Below, piece by piece: positions 52,099 through 64,000 of a stretch of 64,000 bases of DNA. The notes beneath the pieces are model-generated. The model was not told the origin of the DNA, searched no databases, and saw only the letters and a list, made by a program, of their open reading frames with translations. The translations under genes and the position numbers were made by a program. This DNA is from Thereva unica (taxonomy: Eukaryota; Arthropoda; Insecta; Diptera; Therevidae). Position 1 is the stretch's first letter. Every line of letters begins with the position of its first letter. The stretch covers positions 1-64,000 of the forward strand of contig CATLJY010000085.1 of NCBI GenBank assembly GCA_949987705.1. Direction: 5' to 3'.

Positions 52099-55000
52099 GA
52101 TACATCGAATACATCGAAAATAACTTAAATTCACTTAATTCATCGAAATCAAGTTACATTCATCGAATTCATCGAAAATAACTTGAAATAACTTAATTCA
52201 TCGAAATTAAGTTACATTCATCGAATACATCGAAAATAACTTGAAATCACTTAATTCATCGAAATTAAGTTACATTCATCGAATACATCGAAAATGAGTT
52301 AAATTCACTTAATTCATCGAAATTGAGTTTCATACATCGAATACATCGAAAATAACTTAAATTCACTTAATTCATCGAAATTAAGTTACATTCATCGAAT
52401 ACATCGAAAATAACTTGAAATCACTTAATTCATCGAAATTAAGTTACATTCATCGAATACTTCGAAAATAAGTTCAATTCACTTAATTCATCGAAATTAA
52501 GTTACATTCATCGAATACATCGAAAATAAGTTAAATTCACTTAATTCATCGAAATTGAGTTTCATACATCGAATACATCGAAAATAACTTAAATTCACTT
52601 AATTCATCGAAATCAAGTTACATTCATCGAATACATGGAAAATAACTTAAATTCACTTAATTCCCCGAAATTAAGTTATATTCATCGAATACATCGAAAA
52701 TAAGTTAAATTCACTTAATTCATCGAAATTGAGTTTCATACATCGAATACATCGAAAATAACTTAAATTCACTTAATTCATCGAAATCAAGTTACATTCA
52801 ACGAATTCATCGAAAATAACTTGAAATCACTTAATTCATCGAAATTAAGTTACATTCATCGAATACATCGAAAATAAGTTAAATTCACTTAATTCATCGA
52901 AATTGAGTTTCATACATCGAATACATCGAAAATAACTTGAAATCACTTAATTCATCGAAATTAATTTACATTCATCGAATACATCGAAAATAAGTTAAAT
53001 TCACTTAATTCATCGAAATTGAGTTTCATACATCGAATACATCGAAAATAACTTAAATTCACTTAATTCATCGAAATCAAGTTACATTCATCGAATTCAT
53101 CGAAAATAACTTGAAATCACTTAATTCATCGAAATTAAGTTACATTCATCGAATACATCGAAAATAAGTTCAATTCACTTAATTCATCGAAATTAAGTTA
53201 CATTCATCGAATACATCGAAAATAAGTTAAATTCACTTAATTCATCGAAATTGAGTTTCATACATCGAATACATCGAAAATAACTTGAAATCACTTAATT
53301 CATCGAAATTAAGTTACATTCATCGAATACATCGAAAATAAGTTAAATTCACTTAATTCATCGAAATTGAGTTTCATACATCGAATACATCGAAAATAAC
53401 TTAAATTCACTTAATTCATCGAAATCAAGTTACATTCATCGAATTTATCGAAAATAACTTGAAATCACTTAATTCATCGAAATTAAGTTACATTCATCGA
53501 ATACATCGAAAATAAGTTCAATTCACTTAATTCATCGAAATTAAGTTACATTCATCGAATACATCGAAAATAAGTTAAATTCACTTAATTCATCGAAATT
53601 GAGTTTCATACATCGAATACATCGAAAATAACTTGAAATCACGTAATTCATCGAAATTAAGTTACATTCATCGAATACATCGAAAATAAGTTAAATTCAC
53701 TTAATTCATCGAAATTGAGTTTCATACATCGAATACATCGAAAATAACTTAAATTCACTTAATTCACCGAAATTAAGTTATATTCATCGAATACATCGAA
53801 AATAAGTTAAATTCACTTAATTCATCGAAATTGAGTTTCATACATCGAATACATCGAAAATAACTTAAATTCACTTAATTCATCGAAATCAAGTTACATT
53901 CATCGAATTCATCGAAAATAACTTGAAATCACTTAATTCATCGAAATTAAGTTACATTCATCGAATACATCGAAAATAAGTTCAATTCACTTAATTCATC
54001 GAAATTGAGTTACATTCATCGAATACATCGAAAATAAGTTAAATTCACTTAATTCATCGAAATTAAGTTACATTCATCGAATTCATCGAAAATAACTTGA
54101 AATCACTTAATTCATCGAAATTAAGTTACATTCATCGAATACATCGAAAATAAGTTCAATTCACTTAATTCATCGAAATTAAGTTACATTCATCGAATAC
54201 ATCGAAAATAAGTTAAATTCACTTAATTCATCGAAATTGAGTTTCATACATCGAATACATCGAAAATAACTTGAAATCACGTAATTCATCGAAATTAAGT
54301 TACATTCATCGAATACATCGAAAATAAGTTAAATTCACTTAATTCATCGAAATTGAGTTTCATACATCGAATACATCGAAAATAACTTAAATTCACTTAA
54401 TTCACCGAAATTAAGTTATATTCATCGAATACATCGAAAATAAGTTAAATTCACTTAATTCATCGAAATTGAGTTTCATACATCGAATACATCGAAAATA
54501 ACTTAAATTCACTTAATTCATCGAAATCAAGTTACATTCATCGAATTCATCGAAAATAACTTGAAATCACTTAATTCATCGAAATTAAGTTACATTCATC
54601 GAATACATCGAAAATAAGTTCAATTCACTTAATTCATCGAAATTGAGTTACATTCATCGAATACATCGAAAATAAGTTAAATTCACTTAATTCATCGAAA
54701 TTAAGTTACATTCATCGAATTCATCGAAAATAACTTGAAATCACTTAATTCATCGAAATTAAGTTACATTCATCGAATACATCGAAAATAAGTTCAATTC
54801 ACTTAATTCATCGAAATTGAGTTTCATACATCGAATACATCGAAAATAACTTAAATTCACTTAATTCATCGAAATTAAGTTACATTCATCGAATACATCG
54901 AAAATAACTTGAAATCACTTAATTCATCGAAATTAAGTTACATTCATCGAATACATCGAAAATAAGTTAAATTCACTTAATTCATCGAAATTGAGTTTCA

Positions 55001-58000
55001 TACATCGAATACATCGAAAATAACTTAAATTCACTTAATTCATCGAAATTAAGTTACATTCATCGAATACATCGAAAATAACTTGAAATCACTTAATTCA
55101 TCGAAATTAAGTTACATTCATCGAATACATCGAAAATAAGTTCAATTCACTTAATTCATCGAAATTAAGTTACATTCATCGAATACATCGAAAATAAGTT
55201 AAATTCACTTAATTCATCGAAATTGAGTTTCATACATCGAATACATCGAAAATAACTTAAATTCACTTAATTCATCGAAATTAAGTTACATTCATCGAAT
55301 ACATCGAAAATAACTTGAAATCACTTAATTCATCGAAATTAAGTTACATTCATCGAATACATCGAAAATAAGTTAAATTCACTTAATTCACCGAAATTAA
55401 GTTATATTCATCGAATACATCGAAAATAAGTTAAATTCAATTAATTCATCGAAATTAAGTTACATTCATCGAATACATCGAAAATAACTTGAAATCACTT
55501 AATTCATCGAAATTAAGTTACATTCATCGAATACATCGAAAATAAGTTCAATTCACTTAATTCATCGAAATTAAGTTACATTCATCGAATACATCGAAAA
55601 TAAGTTAAATTCACTTAATTCATCGAAATTGAGTTTCATACATCGAATACATCGAAAATAACTTAAATTCACTTAATTCATCGAAATCAAGTTACATTCA
55701 TCGAATTCATCGAAAATAACTTGAAATCACTAAATTCATCGAAATTAAGTTACATTCGTCGAATACATCGAAAATAAGTTCAATTCACTTAATTCATCGA
55801 AATTGAGTTACATTCATCGAATACATCGAAAATAAGTTCAATTCACTTAATTCATCGAAATTAAGTTACATTCATCGAATACATCGAAAATAAGTTAAAT
55901 TCACTTAATTCATCGAAATTGAGTTTCATACATCGAATACATCGAAAATAACTTAAATTCACTTAATTCATCGAAATTAAGTTACATTCATCGAATACAT
56001 CGAAAATAACTTGAAATCACTTAATTCATCGAAATTAAGTTACATTCATCGAATACATCGAAAATAAGTTAAATTCACTTAATTCACCGAAATTAAGTTA
56101 TATTCATCGAATACATCGAAAATAAGTTAAATTCAATTAATTCATCGAAATTAAGTTACATTCATCGAATACATCGAAAATAACTTGAAATCACTTAATT
56201 CATCGAAATTAAGTTACATTCATCGAATACATCGAAAATAAGTTCAATTCACTTAATTCATCGAAATTAAGTTACATTCATCGAATACATCGAAAATAAG
56301 TTAAATTCACTTAATTCATCGAAATTGAGTTTCATACATCGAATACATCGAAAATAACTTAAATTCACTTAATTCATCGAAATCAAGTTACATTCATCGA
56401 ATTCATCGAAAATAACTTGAAATCACTAAATTCATCGAAATTAAGTTACATTCGTCGAATACATCGAAAATAAGTTCAATTCACTTAATTCATCGAAATT
56501 GAGTTACATTCATCGAATACATCGAAAATAACTTAAATTCACTTAATTCATCGAAATTAAGTTACATTCATCGAATACATCGAAAATAACTTGAAATCAC
56601 TTAATTCATCGAAATTAAGTTACATTCATCGAATACATCGAAAATAAGTTAAATTCACTTAATTCATCGAAATTGAGTTTCATACATCGAATACATCGAA
56701 AATAACTTAAATTCACTTAATTCATCGAAATTAAGTTACATTCATCGAATACATCGAAAATAACTTGAAATCACTCAATTCATCGAAATTAAGTTACATT
56801 CATCGAATACATCGAAAATAAGTTAAATTCACTTAATTCATCGAAATTGAGTTTCATACATCGAATACATCGAAAATAACTTAAATTCACTTAATTCATC
56901 GAAATTAAGTTACATTCATCGAATACATCGAAAATAACTTGAAATCACTTAATTCATCGAAATTAAGTTACATTCATCGAATACATCGAAAATAAGTTCA
57001 ATTCACTTAATTCATCGAAATTGAGTTTCATACATCGAATACATCGAAAATAACTTAAATTCACTTAATTCATCGAAATTAAGTTACATTCATCGAATAC
57101 ATCGAAAATAACTTGAAATCACTTAATTCATCGAAATTAAGTTACATTCATCGAATACATCGAAAATAAGTTATATTCACTTAATTCATCGAAATTGAGT
57201 TTCATACATCGAATACATCGAAAATAACTTAAATTCACTTAATTCATCGAAATTAAGTTACATTCATCGAATACATCGAAAATAACTTGAAATCACTTAA
57301 TTCATCGAAATTAAGTTACATTCATCGAATACATCGAAAATAAGTTCAATTCACTTAATTCATCGAAATTAAGTTACATTCATCGAATACATCGAAAATA
57401 AGTTAAATTCACTTAATTCATCGAAATTGAGTTTCATACATCGAAAATAACTTAAATTCACTTAATTCATCGAAATTAAGTTACATTCATCGAATACATC
57501 GAAAATAACTTGAAATAACTTAATTCATCGAAATTAAGTTACATTCATCGAATACATCGAAAATAAGTTAAATTCACTTAATTCATCGAAATTGAGTTTC
57601 ATACATCGAATACATCGAAAATAACTTGAAATCACTTAATTCATCGAAATTAAGTTACATTCATCGAATACATCGAAAATAAGTTAAATTCACTTAATTC
57701 ATCGAAATTGAGTTTCATACATCGAATACATCGAAAATAACTTAAATTCACTTATTCATCGAAATCAAGTTACATTCATCGAATTCATCGAAAATAACTT
57801 GAAATCACTTAATTCATCGAAATTAAGTTACATTCATCGAATACATCGAAAATAACTTGAAATCACTTAATTCATCGAAATTAAGTTACATTCATCGAAT
57901 ACATCGAAAATAAGTTAAATTCACTTAATTCATCGAAATTGAGTTTCATACATCGAATACATCGAAAATAACTTGAATTCACTTAATTCATCGAAATCAA

Positions 58001-61000
58001 GTTACATTCATCGAATTCATCGAAAATTACTTGAAATCACTTAATTCATCGAAATTAAGTTACATTCATCGAATACATCGAAAATAAGTTAAATTCACTT
58101 AATTCATCGAAATTGAGTTTCATACATCGAATACATCGAAAATAACTTGAAATCACTTAATTCATCGAAATTAAGTTACATTCATCGAATACATCGAAAA
58201 TAAGTTAAATTCACTTAATTCATCGAAATTGAGTTTCATAAATCGAATACATCGAAAATAACTTGAAATCACTTAATTCATCGAAATTAAGTTACATTCA
58301 TCGAATACATCGAAAATAAGTTAAATTCACTTAATTCATCGAAATTGAGTTTCATACATCGAATACATCGAAAATAACTTAAATTCACTTAATTCATCGA
58401 AATTAAGTTACATTCATCGAATACATCGAAAATAACTTAAATTCACTTAATTCACCGAAATTAAGTTATATTCATCGAATACATCGAAAATAAGTTAAAT
58501 TCACTTAATTCATCGAAATTGAGTTTCATACATCGAATACATCGAAAATAACTTAAATTCACTTAATTCATCGAAATCAAGTTACATTCATCGAATTCAT
58601 CGAAAATAACTTGAAATCACTTAATTCATCGAAATTAAGTTACATTCATCGAATACATCGAAAATAAGTTCAATTCACTTAATTCATCGAAATTAAGTTA
58701 CATTCATCGAATACATCGAAAATAAGTTAAATTTACTTAATTCATCGAAATTGAGTTTCATACATCGAATACATCGAAAATAACTTGAAATCACTTAATT
58801 CATCGAAATTAAGTTACATTCATCGAATACATCGAAAATACGTTAAATTCACTTAATTCATCGAAATTGAGTTTCATACCTCGAATACATCGAAAATAAC
58901 TTAAATTCACTTAATTCATCGAAATTAAGTTACATTCATCGAATACATCGAAAATAACTTAAATTCACTTAATTCACCGAAATTAAGTTATATTCATCGA
59001 ATACATCGAAAATAAGTTAAATTCACTTAATTCATCGAAATTAAGTTACATTCATCGAATACATCGAAAATAAGTTAAATTCACTTAATTCATCGAAATT
59101 GAGTTTCATACATCGAATACATCGCAAATAATTTGAAATCACTTAATTCATCGAAATCAAGTTACATTCATCGAATACATCGAAAATAAGTTAAATTCAC
59201 TTAATTCATCGAAATTGAGTTTCATACATCGAATACATCGAAAATAACTTAAATTCACTTAATTCACCGAAATTAAGTTATATTCATCGAATACATCGAA
59301 AATAAGTTAAATTCACTTAATTCATCGAAATTGAGTTTCATACTCGAATACATCGAAAATAACTTAAATTCACTTAATTCATCGAAATTAAGTTACATTC
59401 ATCGAATACATCGAAAATAACTTGAAATCACTTAATTCATCGAAATTAAGTTACATTCATCGAATACATCGAAAATAAGTTAAATTCACTTAATTCATCG
59501 AAATTGAGTTTCATACATCGAATACATCGAAAATAACTTGAAATCACTTAATTCATCGAAATTAAGTTACATTCATCGAATACATCGAAAATAAGTTAAA
59601 TTCACTTAATTCATCGAAATTGACTTTCATACATCGAATACATCGAAAATAACTTAAATTCACTTAATTCATCGAAATTAAGTTACATTCATCGAATACA
59701 TCGAAAATAACTTGAAATCACTTAATTCATCGAAATTAAGTTACATTCATCGAATACATCGAAAATAAGTTAAATTCACTTATTTCATCGAAATTGAGTT
59801 TCATACATCGAATACATCGAAAATAACTTGAAATCACTTAATTCATCGAAATTAAGTTACATTCATCGAATACATCGAAAATAAGTTAAATTCACTTAAT
59901 TCATCGAAATTGAGTTTCATACATCGAATACATCGAAAATAACTTGAAACCACTTAATTCATCGAAATTAAGTTACATTCATCGAATACATCGAAAATAA
60001 GTTAAATTCACTTAATTCATCGAAATTGAGTTTCATACATCGAATACATCGAAAATAACTTAAAGTCACTTAATTCATCGAAATCAAGTTACATTCATCG
60101 AATTCATCGAAAATAACTTGAAATCACTTAATTCATCGAAATTAAGTTACATTCATCGAATACATCGAAAATAAGTTCAATTCACTTAATTCATCGAAAT
60201 TGAGTTACATTCATCGAATACATCGAAAATAAGTTAAATTCACTTAATTCATCGAAATTGAGTTTCATACATCGAATACATCGAAAATAACTTAAATTCA
60301 CTTAATTCATCGAAATCAAGTTACATTCATCGAATTCATCGAAAATAACTTGAAATCACTTAATTCATCGAAATTAAGTTACATTCATCGAATACATCGA
60401 AAATAAGTTCAATTCACTTAATTCATCGAAATTGAGTTACATTCATCGAATACATCGAAAATAAGTTAAATTCACTTAATTCATCGAAATTAAGTTACAT
60501 TCATCGAATACATCGAAAATAACTTAAATTCACTTAATTCACCGAAATTAAGTTATATTCATCGAATACATCGAAAATAAGTTAAATTCACTTAATTTAT
60601 CGAAATTGAGTTTCATACATCGAATACATCGAAAATAACTTAAATTCACTTAATTCATCGAAATTAAGTTACATTCATCGAATACATCGAAAATAACTTG
60701 AAATCACTTAATTCATCGAAATTAAGTTACATTCATCGAAAATAAGTTAAATTCACTTAATTCATCGAAATTGAGTTTCATACATCGAATACATCGAAAA
60801 TAACTTGAAATCACTTAATTCATCGAAATTAAGTTACATTCATCGAATACATCGAAAATAAGTTAAATTCACTTAATTCATCGAAATTGAGTTTCATACA
60901 TCGAATACATCGAAAATAACTTAAATTCACTTAATTCATCGAAATTAAGTTACATTCATCGAATACATCGAAAATAACTTGAAATCACTTAATTCATCGA

Positions 61001-64000
61001 AATTAAGTTACATTCATCGAATACATCGAAAATAAGTTAAATTCACTTATTTCATCGAAATTGAGTTTCATACATCGAATACATCGAAAATAACTTGAAA
61101 TCACTTAATTCATCGAAATTAAGTTACATTCATCGAATACATCGAAAATAAGTTAAATTCACTTAATTCATCGAAATTGAGTTTCATACATCGAATACAT
61201 CGAAAATAACTTGAAATCACTTAATTCATCGAAATTAAGTTACATTCATCGAATACATCGAAAATAAGTTAAATTCACTTAATTCATCGAAATTGAGTTT
61301 CATACATCGAATACATCGAAAATAACTTAAAGTCACTTAATTCATCGAAATCAAGTTACATTCATCGAATTCATCGAAAATAACTTGAAATCACTTAATT
61401 CATCGAAATTAAGTTACATTCATCGAATACATCGAAAATAAGTTCAATTCACTTAATTCATCGAAATTGAGTTACATTCATCGAATACATCGAAAATAAG
61501 TTAAATTCACTTAATTCATCGAAATTGAGTTTCATACATCGAATACATCGAAAATAACTTAAATTCACTTAATTCATCGAAATCAAGTTACATTCATCGA
61601 ATTCATCGAAAATAACTTGAAATCACTTAATTCATCGAAATTAAGTTACATTCATCGAATACATCGAAAATAAGTTCAATTCACTTAATTCATCGAAATT
61701 GAGTTACATTCATCGAATACATCGAAAATAAGTTAAATTCACTTAATTCATCGAAATTAAGTTACATTCATCGAATACATCGAAAATAACTTAAATTCAC
61801 TTAATTCGCCGAAATTAAGTTATATTCATCGAATACATCGAAAATAAGTTAAATTCACTTAATTTATCGAAATTGAGTTTCATACATCGAAAATAACTTA
61901 AATTCACTTAATTCATCGAAATTAAGTTACATTCATCGAATACATCGAAAATAACTTGAAATCACTTAATTCATCGAAATTAAGTTACATTCATCGAAAA
62001 TAAGTTAAATTCACTTAATTCATCGAAATTGAGTTTCATACATCGAATACATCGAAAATAACTTGAAATCACTTAATTCATCGAAATTAAGTTACATTCA
62101 TCGAATACATCGAAAATAAGTTAAATTCACTTAATTCATCGAAATTGAGTTTCATACATCGAATACATCGAAAATAACTTAAATTCACTTAATTCATCGA
62201 AATTAAGTTACATTCATCGAATACATCGAAAATAACTTAAATTCACTTAATTCACCGAAATTAAGTTATATTCATCGAATACATCGAAAATAAGTTAAAT
62301 TCACTTAATTCATCGAAATTGAGTTTCATACATCGAATACATCGAAAATAACTTAAATTCACTTAATTCATCGAAATTAAGTTACATTCATCGAATACAT
62401 CGAAAATAACTTGAAATCACTTAATTCATCGAAATTAAGTTACATTCATCGAATACATCGAAAATAAGTTAAATTCACTTAATTCATCGAAATTGAGATT
62501 CATACATCGAATACATCGAAAATAACTTGAAATCACTTAATTCATCGAAATTAAGTTACATTCATCGAATACATCGAAAATAAGTTAAATTCACTTAATT
62601 CATCGAAATTGAGTTTCATACATCGAATACATCGAAAATAACTTAAATTCACTTAATTCACCGAAATTAAGTTATATTCATCGAATACATCGAAAATAAG
62701 TTAAATTCACTTAATTAATCGAAATTGAGTTTCATACATCGAATACATCGAAAATAACTTAAATTCACTTAATTCATCGAAATCAAGTTACATTCATCGA
62801 ATTCATCGAAAATAACTTGAAATCACTTAATTCATCGAAATTAAGTTACATTCATCGAATACATCGAAAATAAGTTCAATTCACTTAATTCATCGAAATT
62901 GAGTTACATTCATCGAATACATCGAAAATAAGTTAAATTCACTTAATTCATCGAAATTAAGTTACATTCTTCGAATACATCGAAAATAACTTAAATTCAC
63001 TTAATTCACCGAAATTAAGTTATATTCATCGAATACATCGAAAATAAGTTAAATTCACTTAATTCATCGAAATTGGGTTTCATACATCGAATACATCGAA
63101 AATAACTAAAATTCACTTAATTCATTGAAATCAAGTAACATTCATCGAATACATCGAAAATAACTTGAAATCACTTAATTCATCGAAATTAAGTTACATT
63201 CATCGAATACATCGAAAATAAGTTAAATTCACTTAATTCATCGAAATTGAGTTTCATACATCGAAAATAACTTGAAATCACTTAATTCATCGAAATTAAG
63301 TTACATTCATCGAATACATCGAAAATAAGTTAAATTCACTTAATTCATCGAAATTGAGTTTCATACATCGAATACATCGAAAATAACTTGAAATCACTTA
63401 ATTCATCGAAATTAAGTTACATTCATCGAATACATCGAAAATAAGTTAAATTCACTTAATTCATCGAAATTGAGTTTCATACATCGAATACATCGAAAAT
63501 AACTTAAATTCACTTAATTCATCGAAATTAAGTTACATTCATCGAATACATCGAAAATAACTTAAATTCACTTAATTCACCGAAATTAAGTTATATTCAT
63601 CGAATACATCGAAAATAAGTTAAATTCACTTAATTCATCGAAATTGAGTTTCATACATCGAATACATCGAAAATAACTTAAATTCACTTAATTCATCGAA
63701 ATTAAGTTACATTCATCGAATACATCGAAAATAACTTGAAATCACTTAATTCATCGAAATTAAGCTACATTCATCGAATACATCGAAAATAAGTTAAATT
63801 CACTTAATTCATCGAAATTGAGATTCATACCTCGAATACATCGAAAATAACTTGAAATCACTTAATTCATCGAAATTAAGTTACATTCATCGAATACATC
63901 GAAAATAAGTTAAATTCACTTAATTCATCGAAATTGAGTTTCATACATCGAATACATCGAAAATAACTTAAATTCACTTAATTCACCGAAATTAAGTTAT
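52099..64000 (+). repeat. 58-bp satellite array, terminal block
   Basis: Plus-orientation satellite to the window end with no gene seen. To about 55.70 kb it repeats 43.2-46.82 kb at an 8885-bp offset. A 638-bp step (11 monomers) recurs at 53641/54279 and a 696-bp step (12 monomers) at 55437/56133. TTAAAGTCAC at 60065 and 61332 and AATTTATCG at 60594 and 61861 share a 1267-bp step, which is 22 monomers minus one 9-bp deletion. Several 49-bp monomers lacking nine bases occur (near 57441, 60737, 61891, 61995 and 63260). The array runs past the window edge. Confidence 0.98.

Noticed and set aside
1..64000. Telomeric repeats or a CENP-B box
   Set aside because: No TTAGG-type or other short telomeric tracts, and no match to the CENP-B box pattern in the monomer types.

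Overview
The window is almost entirely one eukaryotic satellite DNA array. Its monomer is 58 bp, about 24% G+C by hand count of the commonest type, and repeated roughly a thousand times head to tail. No host single-copy gene is visible. The only long reading frames belong to a non-LTR retrotransposon (LINE) of an arthropod-type family. Array size, monomer-type alternation and nested duplications fit a centromeric, pericentromeric or other heterochromatic block. The LINE style suggests an insect genome; I cannot name the species.

Layout. 1-14484: satellite with nested tandem duplications (steps of 1440, 1797 and 2948 bp). 14485-19533: a complete LINE with two intact ORFs, flanked by a 12-bp target-site duplication; its first 79 bases fit an HDV-like self-cleaving ribozyme. 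19534-29752: satellite with duplication steps of 2949 and 1102 bp. 29753-29947: the only stretch where the satellite runs in reverse. 29948-34507: satellite with a 870-bp step. 34508-52098: a mosaic of segmental duplications carrying four copies of a 62-bp odd cassette and six copies of a 185-bp 3' fragment of a second LINE with a (GAA)n tail. 52099-64000: satellite with steps of 638, 696 and 1267 bp.

How it fits together. The 58-bp monomer is itself two diverged 29-bp halves. About six monomer types follow a non-random order. The spacings I measured between repeated landmarks reduce to whole multiples of 58 bp once known insertions and small deletions are accounted for, which is what unequal exchange in register would leave. 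The GAA-tailed LINE fragment inserted once; an unfilled version of its site survives at 33057-33069, and array turnover then copied it. The full-length LINE sits in a single satellite unit in perfect phase and looks recent. Between about 36.4 and 39.1 kb single-base indels cluster, so that copy is either poorly polished assembly or genuinely decaying.
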